A stretch of 54,664 nt of DNA from an uncultured Chitinophagaceae bacterium (GTDB lineage Bacteria; Bacteroidota; Bacteroidia; Chitinophagales; Chitinophagaceae): contig CAISCV010000245.1 of NCBI GenBank assembly GCA_903883945.1, forward strand, positions 1 to 54,664. The letters run 5' to 3'. Both the position numbers and the translations under genes were made by a program. The notes under the pieces were generated by a model, which was not told the origin of the DNA, searched no databases, and was given only the letters and a program-made list of their open reading frames with translations. Of the stretch, positions 9,207 to 17,708 are shown piece by piece (the first letter of the stretch is position 1; each line of letters opens with the position of its first letter).

Positions 9207-9792
9207 GTTTGTATATATTAATTGTACAAAAGATACGTAATAATAGACCTATTCGGAATAGAAATATGCATTTTCTTTCCGCTGCCATTCTGTGCTTCTC
9301 TGGCAATTAATAACGTTATTAACTTATACAATATTGTCACAGAGATACTTAAACAGAAATAAGCAAAATCATGAATTTTCTAAATGGCAAATTAAAGAGA
9401 AACGATTCAACCTGCCGTCGTGCTAGGTACACGCTACTAAAGTAGCAACCCAACAAAAAACGATAATAAAGCCGCGTCGCAGTCAAATTGGATACCACCC
9501 TCTATCACTTAATTGGTTCTATAACCTATTTCCTATTCAGCAATAGGACCGATAAAGTGTAAAAAGGACTAAAAAGCTGGGGCAATTTGGTATATACAAA
9601 ACATCTTAGGTATCTTTTAGTGCTAGATAACATACCTAATATGGACAAAAATGGGAGTTTTTAGAGTTCTATATAGGGCATACTTTTTAACAGTCAAAGG
9701 AAATGGGACAACTTTTAAACTAACTACTACTTATTTATAGCTAATTCTTTACTTTGCCAGACTATTTTACGTTTGACACTCATTTTACCATT
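9207..9792. other. 586-bp intergenic region without a recognisable gene
   Basis: This gap separates two divergent secreted-protein genes and so should hold both promoters. The only structure I see is a near-perfect short palindrome, GCTACT-AA-AGTAGC (9433-9446), inside a GC-richer patch (about 9410-9490) that looks unlike its AT-rich surroundings. Just before the downstream start, TTACTTTG (near 9750) resembles a -7 box. No ORF, RNA family or IS end could be supported. Confidence 0.4.
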
Positions 9793-11067
9793 ATGAAACG
9801 ACTGTTTCTTGCCTGTTTGCTTTCTCCTCTCCTATTATTTTCACAATCGCCCGAAGGCATCTTTTCCCCCACTATTCATGGGCTTAAACTATTTCCGCGA
9901 GGCAATCAAGGAGGGATGCCATTAATAAAACTACATGCAAACGAACAATTAGAACTTCACTTCGACGACTTAGACCCCAATATCAAAAACTATTACTACA
10001 CCTATATTTTATGTGATGCCAACTGGCAACCTTCCGAATTAAGTAGTTTCGATTACCTCAGTGGCTTTCAGCAACAACGCCTCACCAACTACAATGTATC
10101 CTCTATTGCCCGTTGCAGTTACATTCACTATCAGGCTATCTTACCCGAAAAAGATTGTGTTCCCACCAAAAGCGGCAACTACCTACTGAAGGTTTATCTC
10201 GATGGCGACACCTCGCAGCTAGCTTTCACCAAACGATTGTTCATCGTAAGTAACAAAGTATACATAGCAGGAAACATACAACGCCCCTACGATAATTCAC
10301 TGTCTTTTACGCACCAGAAACTACAGTTTACGTTGAATACCGGCGACCTAAGCGACCCCAATCCTGCCCAACAGCTTAAGGTAGTAGTGGCACAAAATTA
10401 TAAGTGGGATGAAGCCCGTTATAACCTTCAACCGTTGTTCATGCGCGGCAGTTCGCTGGAATATGATGGAGAAGGTAACTGCATTTTCGAGTCGGGAAAA
10501 GAGTATCGGTTTGTCGATTTGCGCAGTTCGAGCTTTTCGAGTTATTGGGTAGATAAAGCCAACCGGGAGGTAGTGCCAAACGAATTATCTTTGAAGGTAG
10601 ATGCCAACAGAACTACACAACAATACGCCATCTATATCAATTACTCGGGCTGGATGTATGTTACCACCGACGAAGTACCCGAACCGTGGTGGCAATCGGA
10701 TTATGCCAAAGTCACCTTCCGCTATGCTACCCAAAACAGGCAGCCTTTAGCAGGAAAAGAGGTGTATGTAGTAGGCGAACTTACGCAAAATCATTTCGAC
10801 GAAAATAGCAGGATGACCTTCAACCCGCTCACCAACTTATACGAGAAAACCCTGCTACTAAAGCAAGGCATTTATAGTTATTACTATGCCACCAAAGAAA
10901 CCAACGCACCCGATGCCCCTTCTAGTATGGTGGCAACAGAAGGCAACTTTTGGGAAACTGCCAACGACTACACCATATTGGTCTATTATCATTCGTACAG
11001 TAGCCGAAGCGATGAACTCGTTGGGGTAACTACCCTCAATTCCAAGACAGCTGCAGGCGGGTTCTAG
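9793..11067 (+). CDS. DUF5103 protein, type IX secretion plug-like
   Basis: The ATG at 9793 starts a signal peptide (MKRLFLACLLSPLLLFSQS); the frame is open further upstream from 9754, but that part is not signal-like. The following 400 residues match DUF5103: SPTIHGLKLFPRGNQ, an N-terminal beta domain (LHFDDLDPNIKNYYYTYILC) and tandem beta-sandwich segments up to YYHSYSSRSDELVG. In Flavobacterium johnsoniae a DUF5103 protein was found as the Plug that seals the SprA translocon of the type IX secretion system. That suggests this organism has T9SS, though no other gss/spr/por gene is in the window. The protein should be periplasmic or attached to the outer membrane. Confidence 0.83.
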   Translation: MKRLFLACLLSPLLLFSQSPEGIFSPTIHGLKLFPRGNQGGMPLIKLHANEQLELHFDDLDPNIKNYYYTYILCDANWQPSELSSFDYLSGFQQQRLTNYNVSSIARCSYIHYQAILPEKDCVPTKSGNYLLKVYLDGDTSQLAFTKRLFIVSNKVYIAGNIQRPYDNSLSFTHQKLQFTLNTGDLSDPNPAQQLKVVVAQNYKWDEARYNLQPLFMRGSSLEYDGEGNCIFESGKEYRFVDLRSSSFSSYWVDKANREVVPNELSLKVDANRTTQQYAIYINYSGWMYVTTDEVPEPWWQSDYAKVTFRYATQNRQPLAGKEVYVVGELTQNHFDENSRMTFNPLTNLYEKTLLLKQGIYSYYYATKETNAPDAPSSMVATEGNFWETANDYTILVYYHSYSSRSDELVGVTTLNSKTAAGGF

Positions 11068-11344
11068 CTTAACTATTTTTTTTAAATCTGCTTATTATTT
11101 TAATACTATTATACCCCATTGCTAGTGTGCTTTTTCCATAAATTTATTGGCGTGTATTAGATGATATTGAAGCCTCCTGCAACTACCCAAAAAGATAATC
11201 TCCTTTTTCGAGAAGATTATTATTCGTTGATAGCGTTTAGGCAATTAGACTATAAAGCGCATCTGTTTTGTTTGTTACCAGGTAAACTCATCATGGGCAA
11301 ATTCCCAAAAATAGTGCACTTTTTTCAGAGGCGTAAACCCTTTA

Positions 11345-12019
11345 TCAATAAACAGCACCCATTACAACAGACGCTATTGTACCCAATATTTTACGGGTAT
11401 TTACGTAACGGACATAGCCAATAAAAAGCTTATTAATGTTGGCAGGAGCAAATACAACACGGCCTATTTGTTTCGAAAAAAGTACAGTCTGTGTACAATC
11501 TACCTCCAAGGGAGGCGTAGTGTCAGGTGCATAAAACCCAAAAGAGATAGATATTGCATCTTGTCCCAACGGTCTGCCCCCCACTTCTGTTGCGGGGTCA
11601 ATAAACCGAAGTTTCCCACCAAAATTTCCGGTGCGTGCAAAGATGGCTTCAGGCGCAACACCTGCCACAGGACTCAGGGTATGATTACCACTGTTATTAA
11701 CCACGCCACAACTAGTCCTATCTTCATCGGTCATGTTCAAATTATATTTCATTTGAATAATACCCATTGAACGAACACTTGCCCTTGCCTTTTTAAAAGA
11801 CCTTTTAGTATTATCTACATCATTCGAACTACGGGATTTTATTACTGAAGAAACGGAATAATCCTTTACAAAATCATCCACTTCTTTACCCATATCTGTA
11901 ACGGAGGTGGGAACTAATTTCCAGACTAACTGATTTGCCGATGCCATTTTTTTCATATTCAATGCAAACGGCAGAAAAAATTCGTACGTTTTAGGTACCC
12001 AATCTACTAATTGTGCCAT
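11345..12019 (-). CDS. conserved-looking hypothetical protein, two-part architecture
   Basis: I do not recognise this 224-residue protein. The N-terminal ~95 residues are helical (VDWVPKTYEFFLPFALNMKK, then DDFVKDYSVSSVIKSR and TKRSFKKARASVRSMGI). The rest looks beta-rich (SFGFYAPDTTPPLEVDC, VVFAPANINKLFIGYVRYVN), with DRTSCGVVNNSGNHTLSP between them. The layout of a helical head and a fibronectin-like tail resembles small proteins found repeatedly in Bacteroidota without an assigned role. There is no signal peptide or membrane segment. It is convergent with the DUF5103 gene and lies beside the 21-bp array. Codon use looks normal for the window, so I take it as a real gene. Confidence 0.6.
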   Translation of the reverse strand: MAQLVDWVPKTYEFFLPFALNMKKMASANQLVWKLVPTSVTDMGKEVDDFVKDYSVSSVIKSRSSNDVDNTKRSFKKARASVRSMGIIQMKYNLNMTDEDRTSCGVVNNSGNHTLSPVAGVAPEAIFARTGNFGGKLRFIDPATEVGGRPLGQDAISISFGFYAPDTTPPLEVDCTQTVLFSKQIGRVVFAPANINKLFIGYVRYVNTRKILGTIASVVMGAVY

Positions 12020-12102
12020 AAAAATGTTTTAAAAATTAAAAATATCATTGTCTACAATCCCCATTTGGAGTTAAATACTATCTTTTTCTCTTTGAAATCT
12101 AG

Positions 12103-12249
12103 TTGCCACCATTTGGCATTTTATTGCCGCTATTTGGCGGTTTGTTGATTCTAAATGGAAAATAGTTGTTGCCATTTGGCGGACACTTGCCGCCTTATGG
12201 AATTTAGTTGCCGCCATCTAACTTAGACCTGCCGCCTTATGGCATCTTG
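12103..12249. repeat. 21-bp degenerate tandem array A (7 units)
   Basis: Seven contiguous units of exactly 21 bp begin at 12103, 12124, 12145, 12166, 12187, 12208 and 12229. Most start TTGCCGCC or a close variant and carry TTTGGC or TTATGG in the middle. The best units contain an inverted repeat of the form CCGCCA-TT-TGGCGG (clear in the units at 12103, 12124 and 12166). Unit 3 (12145) is strongly diverged yet keeps the 21-bp spacing. The plus-strand reading frame has a stop inside unit 3, so this is not a coding repeat. It lies in the 735-bp gap between two divergent genes. Confidence 0.82.
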
Positions 12250-12754
12250 CTGAAATTGTTGAGAAAAAGACCTTCTTTACCCCCATTTTCATAGATGGGT
12301 AAAGAACGTTAGCTTTAGGGATGTAACTAAAGCAGCGGTAATTGTGCGGATGACTGCGGTTGTTCTGTTTGTTTAAGCAACCGGTATGCGTTTTACTTTG
12401 TTGAGGATTTTATTTGACAAATCGTTTAAACTTAAGCTCTATCGTTTTGCAAAGCACAAAAGTATCGCTAATGAATTTTATTAATGGAATAAAAAAATAA
12501 ATCTTTGGTAAAATGAAAAAATAGTTTGGGAAGTGGGTTTGGGTGGTGGGGGTGAAGGATAGGTATTTACTGCTAGGACTTGTATTTTTGCCACTCCTAC
12601 TTTCAGCTAATTTTCAAGATGTATTTTTGGGTAGGATGGTTAATTATACTACTTAATTGACACCTGGATTTAGAGGGGGAATGGGGGTTTTGTGAACATC
12701 TCGTATAAAATACTTAGTTTAGCAGACAAATAATTAATCTATTCAACCAATTAA
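12250..12754. other. intergenic remainder upstream of the restriction gene
   Basis: About 500 bp after the repeat array hold no ORF that I can support. The first third is mixed in composition (GCAGCGGTAATTGTGCGG near 12330-12350) and the rest is AT-rich with G runs. A sequence near 12700-12715 (CGTATAAAATACTTAG) may be the restriction gene promoter but does not match TAnnTTTG well. Confidence 0.3.
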
Positions 12755-13519
12755 ATGAAAAATAAATACCTCGATTATATAACCGATGAACATTTTCTTA
12801 CCTGTATTGCAAATCTTCACAGGGCTTACTTAAAAGCAAAAAATAATGTAACCAAGAAAAGCTTCTATTCTAATAAAGTTGACTCCATAAAACTAACTTT
12901 TGATGCTAAGTTCAATGATATTGAAGCGGAAAACTTAATTCAATCTGAAATATTAAGGCAAATTGATAAATCGATCAATAATTCAATTGGTACTTTTCAT
13001 GAACAAATATTAGGTGGAATAAATGGTTTTGAAATTGGCAACCTTAGTGGGTTTGATATAAAAGCAATTGACAATTCATTGTTTGCCGACATAAAAAACA
13101 AGCACAACACGATGAACAGTAGTTCGGCAGAGAGCTTATTTCAAAAACTGAAAGTTTATGCAGACACCTATAAAAAAGCAAATTGTTATTGGGTGCAAAT
13201 CTTAGCAAAAGGAAGTTTCAATGAACTTTGGAAAGGCGAAATAAATGGAAAAGAGTATAGTCATAGTAGGGTTTTCAAAATATCTGGAGACCAATTTTAT
13301 GCTTTACTTTCAGGTAAAGATGATGCGCTATTAAACATGTATAAAGTTTTACCTACTGCGATAAAAGATTATTTGTATTCAATTGAACATAACAATTCTA
13401 TTGCTGAAAACTCTGCTATTGATGAAATAAAGGGGGAAATAAACATTTCAAAAAGAAGCATTTTAGACCAGATAACTTTTGAAAACTACAGTTATTATTT
13501 AGGCTTCGACAAACTATAA
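12755..13519 (+). CDS. Eco47II family type II restriction endonuclease
   Basis: The 254-residue protein matches the Eco47II/Sau96I-type nuclease family, whose characterised members cut GGNCC. Typical segments are YLDYITDEHFLTCIANLHRA at the N-terminus, FHEQILGGINGF, GFDIKAIDNSLFADIKNKHN (the D...D-x-K catalytic part of a PD-(D/E)XK core), AESLFQKLKVYAD and CYWVQILAKGSFNELW. The gene converges on the methyltransferase, and the last 25 bp of the two genes overlap tail to tail, so the two always travel together. Low GC relative to flanking housekeeping genes is compatible with horizontal acquisition. The exact recognition site cannot be read from sequence. Confidence 0.87.
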   Translation: MKNKYLDYITDEHFLTCIANLHRAYLKAKNNVTKKSFYSNKVDSIKLTFDAKFNDIEAENLIQSEILRQIDKSINNSIGTFHEQILGGINGFEIGNLSGFDIKAIDNSLFADIKNKHNTMNSSSAESLFQKLKVYADTYKKANCYWVQILAKGSFNELWKGEINGKEYSHSRVFKISGDQFYALLSGKDDALLNMYKVLPTAIKDYLYSIEHNNSIAENSAIDEIKGEINISKRSILDQITFENYSYYLGFDKL

Positions 13520-14739
13520 TACGCATTGAGAAACTTCACGATAGAATAACCAACCTCCTTGCCTAGATTAACAGGTACGGCATTTCCTATCTGTTTGTAT
13601 TGTTGCGCTATAGATCCAGTAAATTCCCATTCGTCGGGGAAGGTTTGTATACGTGCATATTCCCTTACCGTAAATGGGCGGGTTTCATCAGGGTGACAAC
13701 GTTCGGTTTGTTTTTGAGCTGGACTGCAAGTGAGTGTAAGGCATGGTTCATCCCACCCTATCCTACGGGCAATTCCCGTTTTTCCGCCTCCTAGATAAAA
13801 GCTTCCACCCATAAATGTTTTTTGTATTTCTAATGGCAAATCGCGCCAATACCCTTTAGGGGGAACTAACTTTAGTACTTCAATTTTGCTCTTTGGATAT
13901 TTTGCTCCATCAGATTTAGGAACAGAGCAATCAAATAAATCGCCTTTTTGTAAGGCATCTTTAAGGTTATATATTTTTTTGTACGGCTTGGGATATTCAT
14001 ATTTCAGGTCAATATCTTTTCTGATGCCAACTAAAATTAATCTTTCCCTTTTTTGTGGCACATTGTAATTAATGGCTTTTAGAACTTTTACAGGCATCAC
14101 GTTGTAGCCAATTTCATCTAATATAGAAACCATTCCTTGTAGTGTTCTACCATTATCGTGGCTTAATAAACCACGCACATTTTCGCCAATGCAAATTGGT
14201 GGGTTTACCTCCTTTACGACTCTGGCAAACTCATAAAAAAGTGTACCTCGCGCATCAGCCAACCCTAATTTTTTTCCCGCATAGCTAAATGCTTGACAAG
14301 GGAAGCCACCGGTAACAACATCAACCTTATTATGATATTCTGAGAAATCGAAAATCTTGATATCGCCTTCCAAAACTTTCCAATATGGGCGGTTACTTCG
14401 TAATGTATTACAAGCCCACTTGTCAATTTCGTTTAAGGCAACACATTTTAAACCTGCTTTTTCCATCCCAACTGCTAATCCACCAGCACCTGCAAATAAT
14501 TCCAACACAGAATATTCCTTATCTGGTTTAACATAATTGGAAATTGTTTCTTTGGCACCTTCGTTTAAAAAATTGGAGAATAAAGTTTGTACATCCGATT
14601 TTCTAAATACCCTATAATTGCTCATTGGCTCTCGAACTGCATTTAATTTACCTTCTCTATCCCAACGCCTTAATGTTTCTTTGCTTTTTCCAATTAATTC
14701 TGATGCCTCGGCAAGTGTCAAATATTCTATCATAACCAA
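13495..14739 (-). CDS. DNA (cytosine-5) methyltransferase with N-terminal HTH domain
   Basis: The C5-methyltransferase motifs are all present: FAGAGG (residues 82-87, SAM binding), GGFPCQAFS with catalytic C148, ENVRGLLS (E186), QKRERLILVG (229 on), the target-recognition region, and ARIQTFPDEW plus QIGNAVPVNLG at the end. The first ~55 residues are an added MerR/excisionase-like helix-turn-helix (LTLAEASELIGKSKETLRRW, then REGKLNAVR). Some other C5 methyltransferases, such as M.SsoII, use an N-terminal HTH to repress or tune their own operon; by analogy this domain may regulate the R-M genes. It protects host DNA against the convergent Eco47II-like nuclease. Confidence 0.92.
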   Translation of the reverse strand: MVMIEYLTLAEASELIGKSKETLRRWDREGKLNAVREPMSNYRVFRKSDVQTLFSNFLNEGAKETISNYVKPDKEYSVLELFAGAGGLAVGMEKAGLKCVALNEIDKWACNTLRSNRPYWKVLEGDIKIFDFSEYHNKVDVVTGGFPCQAFSYAGKKLGLADARGTLFYEFARVVKEVNPPICIGENVRGLLSHDNGRTLQGMVSILDEIGYNVMPVKVLKAINYNVPQKRERLILVGIRKDIDLKYEYPKPYKKIYNLKDALQKGDLFDCSVPKSDGAKYPKSKIEVLKLVPPKGYWRDLPLEIQKTFMGGSFYLGGGKTGIARRIGWDEPCLTLTCSPAQKQTERCHPDETRPFTVREYARIQTFPDEWEFTGSIAQQYKQIGNAVPVNLGKEVGYSIVKFLNAYYSLSKPK

Positions 14740-15072
14740 CTAGTTTAACCTTATACAATGGTTACAAAATTATAGTTATAAATGCTATATAAAATTTAAT
14801 GTGGATAAGATTAAAAGCTCTATAAACAGACATCAAAGCCTTCATCCATTACGGGGTTACCATAGTGGGATATATGAATCCGTATTTCTGCACAAAAAAG
14901 AAGGATTAATATACTTCTCTACTCACTCATAGCAATACGGCATACTTGAAGCCTTAAACAAAAGAGGGTAAAATGCTGCCTGAAATTGAACAGATGCCCT
15001 TTATTTTGTCATCTTTGTAGGGATAGTATTCTACAGAAAAGCGGTTAGCAACCACCATAAAGCAAAAAGGGT
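14740..15072. other. 333-bp divergent intergenic region
   Basis: The gap lies between the methyltransferase and SRAP genes, which are transcribed away from each other. A CATCTTTG near 15010-15018 resembles a -7 box for the SRAP gene, and TGTAG/CTACA (about 15017-15035) is a small inverted repeat next to it. Nothing else is recognisable. Confidence 0.3.
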
Positions 15073-15819
15073 ATGTGCAACTACAATGGCATTAAAATAA
15101 ATAAGGCAGCTACACTAGAACTGTTTCAGCGCAAAAAGACGTTGCAGGAAATGGAGCGTGCCTTGCAGTCGGGCTTCGATTACAGCGACTGGCCCATCGT
15201 AAAGCCCTATACCAACAACGACTGGAACGTGGAGATGGCTCATTGGGAATTTGTGGCGCCGTGGACTAAATCGGCACAAGCACTCAAAGAAAACCGAAAG
15301 AAATATGCCACCCTCAACGCTACAAGCGAACGGCTGCTGGAAAGTAAACTATTTAGGGAGGCGGCACTCAAACGCAGGTGCCTGGTATTATCATCGGGCT
15401 TTTACGAGTGGCGGCACTACCAGCCCGCAGGAGCAAAGAAACCAATTACGTACCCCTACCACCTTACGATTGCATCGGAAACAGCTATGCCTCTGTTTTT
15501 TATGGCAGGCATCTACCAACCTACTGTAGATTTTGAAACAGGTGAAGTAAAAGATTCTTTTGCCATCATCACTACTGCTGCCAACTCATTGATGTCGCAA
15601 GTACACAACCTGAAAAAACGGATGCCCACCATACTACCCTTACACCTTGCCGAAGAATGGTTGCACCCTACACTGCCCGAAGAACGGATTACTGCCATTG
15701 CAAGCTACCAATACCCAAGTAATGAGATGCGGGCACATACCATCCGGAAAGATTTTAGAACAGCACCAAACCCCGGGGAACATTTTGACTATCCCGAACT
15801 TCCGCTATTGGTATTGTGA
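15073..15819 (+). CDS. SOS response-associated peptidase family protein (SRAP/HMCES, YedK-like)
   Basis: SRAP proteins cap abasic sites in single-stranded DNA by forming a covalent thiazolidine link through their N-terminal cysteine. The 248-residue protein starts Met-Cys (C2 is exposed after Met removal). The other active-site positions are visible: N82 in TLNATSERL, E112 in SSGFYEWRHY, and H178 in QVHNLKKRMPTIL. Length matches YedK-type proteins. GC content is higher than in the adjacent restriction genes. It stands alone between the R-M system and a small membrane-protein gene. A role in DNA damage tolerance is from the family, not from context. Confidence 0.93.
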   Translation: MCNYNGIKINKAATLELFQRKKTLQEMERALQSGFDYSDWPIVKPYTNNDWNVEMAHWEFVAPWTKSAQALKENRKKYATLNATSERLLESKLFREAALKRRCLVLSSGFYEWRHYQPAGAKKPITYPYHLTIASETAMPLFFMAGIYQPTVDFETGEVKDSFAIITTAANSLMSQVHNLKKRMPTILPLHLAEEWLHPTLPEERITAIASYQYPSNEMRAHTIRKDFRTAPNPGEHFDYPELPLLVL

Positions 15820-16167
15820 ACTTAGTTGAAGAGAGGGGGACCATGGGTTTGAAGCCTTAAAAAAGATGGGTACCCATTGATATTTAATACCCAATTTCTA
15901 CCTCCTACAAAAAACTAGTTGGGAATACGTGTTTATAGCATCTGACAGAAGTAGGTTAATACCAATAATTTTTCTCTACCACAAAACAATAGTACACATG
16001 GGGCCGCCCAAACAAGCTGAAATTTTGGTTATGGTACTTAAAACCAGAAACCAGATTTCATTACCCATGAATGTTACAACTATTATTACAATTATATAAC
16101 ACTTCTGTTACCGAAGCCAAACACCTTTGCGTGTTGGTAATAATACCAATGGCTATAACAAAAAAAA
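15820..16167. other. 348-bp intergenic region, nothing recognised
   Basis: No ORF, repeat or RNA structure that I can support lies between the SRAP gene and the small membrane ORF. Near its end CACCTTTGCGTG (about 16121-16132) could be part of a promoter for the small ORF. Confidence 0.3.
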
Positions 16168-16338
16168 ATGTATATGCATAACTTAATATTTTGGAGTTTG
16201 CTAGCAATTGCAGAAACAACAGTGATAGTATGGTTGGTATGGAAGAATAAGAAAGACGAAAAATTGTTGAATCCAGATGCCCAAGATGCTGTCGAAGAAG
16301 CGATGATGGATGCTGACCGAAGGAAAGATAGAAACTAG
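16168..16338 (+). CDS. small single-pass membrane protein
   Basis: An ATG at 16168 (a second is at 16174) opens a 56-residue frame ending in TAG at 16336-16338. Residues 5-25 (NLIFWSLLAIAETTVIVWLV) form one hydrophobic segment. A strongly charged tail follows (KNKKDEK, then AVEEAMMDADRRKDRN), the usual build of a small type I or tail-anchored inner-membrane protein. A longer frame lies on the opposite strand, but its composition is not protein-like. I recognise no family. Amphipathic order and a plausible start suggest it is real. Confidence 0.5.
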   Translation: MYMHNLIFWSLLAIAETTVIVWLVWKNKKDEKLLNPDAQDAVEEAMMDADRRKDRN

Positions 16339-16377
16339 CCACTTACGCATATTTAAAGCAGTAGCGTACAATCACAC

Positions 16378-16411
16378 CAAACGATTCGGCGTTTGTGTAA
16401 GCCTTAGGCTT
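16378..16411. terminator. tandem small hairpins between convergent genes
   Basis: CAAACG (16378-16383) can pair with CGTTTG (16390-16395), and AAGCC-TTA-GGCTT (16399-16411) is a second, perfect hairpin. A GTAAAAAAAGC A-run follows. They lie between the small membrane ORF and the 3' end of the acyltransferase gene. They may terminate transcription on either strand, though the T-run is poor on the plus strand. Confidence 0.4.
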
Positions 16412-16468
16412 TAGGTAAAAAAAGCTTACTATAACACCGTCCTTATTTACAAAGCTGTTTACCCTCCC

Positions 16469-17566
16469 CTACCAATTCCGTATCTTTTGCTTACAGAAAT
16501 TGTAAATTGGTTTCTCTATCAACAAGAAGCCTGCAATAGAAATAAGCCACAGAAAAACAAAGTTCCGGTCGTGCAAGGGTTGGAAGTTGTATATCTTCCG
16601 GTTTACATAACCAATATGTACCAGATAGAAAATATAAGAGGCATCGCCTAATAATAGCGCAACTTTTGTAGAAAGCACGGTACCAACCCAAGTTTTTTCT
16701 ACCATTAACCCAAAGATAAAAATACAAAAGAAAAAGGGCAGCACCAGGTTTCTAAGCAATAACCCTGCAATATGTTGGGTACCCTGATCGTAGACATTTA
16801 CTTCAAAAAGACTGATGCAGTAGATGACCCCTACACTTAGTACCCCACCCAATAGTGTGAAGCTTATAAAGGAAAAATTTACTTCTTTTCTAGTGCGCAT
16901 TTGTTGAGCCAATAGCATTCCAATCAGAAACTCGAAGAAACGACCAAAGAAAGTACTATCGAAAACAAACAGCCAATTATACAACCACCTGTTGGGGTTG
17001 CCATTGTAGGAATGCCATCCATACCCAATCAATAAAACCATACCTACCAACGCTATCAAAAAGCCAATTGCCCGCAAATAGCTGCGCTTAAGATACACAT
17101 AAATAAGTGGGGCAAACAGGTAAAAACTAAGCTCCACCGTAAGCGACCAGGACTGTGGCAATCCCTCGAGATTAAATCTGTCGGAGAAACCTTTTAACAA
17201 GGTATAGTTATAAATGGCTAAACTGGTAACAGGGAACCCATTGTTGCAATAACTAATGGTAAGAATAATTAAATAGACCGGAAAGATGCGCAGTAATCTT
17301 ACCATCAGATACTTTGCGTATGCTTTTGTAGACTGAAAAGGGGCATCCTGGTACGTGTAGGCAATGAGAAAACCACTTAGGACAAAGAACAAAGTAACCC
17401 CTGTGTGAAACTCATTCAGATTCTGGATAATGAAACCAGGTAACCACCCTCGCCAATACTTTCTGTTATGGTAGAGAAATACCATAATAGCAGCCACCGC
17501 CCGTAAACCTGTTAATGCCTTAAACCGTTCCTTCACTATTTTGTGCAATGATAAGAAAATGGACAA
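16469..17566 (-). CDS. acyltransferase family 3 protein (OafA/YrhL-like)
   Basis: This is a polytopic membrane O-acyltransferase of 365 residues. The family hallmark is at the N-terminus: RFKALTGLRAVAAIMVFLYH (the R-x-L-D/T-G-L-R-A-x-A motif with the catalytic His) followed by FFVLSGFLIAYTY. About ten membrane segments follow, with LPQSWSLTVELSFYLFAPLI as the second family motif. Members acetylate or otherwise acylate sugars in O-antigen, peptidoglycan or exopolysaccharide. No glycosyltransferase adjoins it, so the substrate is unknown. It is complete and diverges from the APC permease gene. Confidence 0.9.
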   Translation of the reverse strand: MSIFLSLHKIVKERFKALTGLRAVAAIMVFLYHNRKYWRGWLPGFIIQNLNEFHTGVTLFFVLSGFLIAYTYQDAPFQSTKAYAKYLMVRLLRIFPVYLIILTISYCNNGFPVTSLAIYNYTLLKGFSDRFNLEGLPQSWSLTVELSFYLFAPLIYVYLKRSYLRAIGFLIALVGMVLLIGYGWHSYNGNPNRWLYNWLFVFDSTFFGRFFEFLIGMLLAQQMRTRKEVNFSFISFTLLGGVLSVGVIYCISLFEVNVYDQGTQHIAGLLLRNLVLPFFFCIFIFGLMVEKTWVGTVLSTKVALLLGDASYIFYLVHIGYVNRKIYNFQPLHDRNFVFLWLISIAGFLLIEKPIYNFCKQKIRNW

Positions 17567-17689
17567 TTAGATAGGACTAAACCTAAAATCCCTATGAAGC
17601 TGGTACAACTTTATCTGCTTTTTAAAGAAAGATGTAAATCAAAAAACAGAAGACAAAGGAAACTAGTAAAAGAAGCCATTCGATTAAGC

Positions 17690-17697
17690 TATATTTG
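17690..17697 (+). promoter_or_regulatory. putative -7 box of the permease promoter
   Basis: TATATTTG is a full match to TAnnTTTG and lies 11 bp before the permease ATG, so the mRNA leader would be very short. Confidence 0.45.
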
Positions 17698-17708
17698 AAA
17701 CACTAATT

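Noticed and set aside
11161-11424. Plus-strand 87-codon ORF after the DUF5103 gene
   Set aside because: Overlaps the 3' end of the better-supported minus-strand gene and shows no family or start signal.
16061-16342. Minus-strand 93-codon ORF
   Set aside because: It is the antisense shadow of the small membrane ORF at 16168-16338, which has a clearer helix-plus-tail design.
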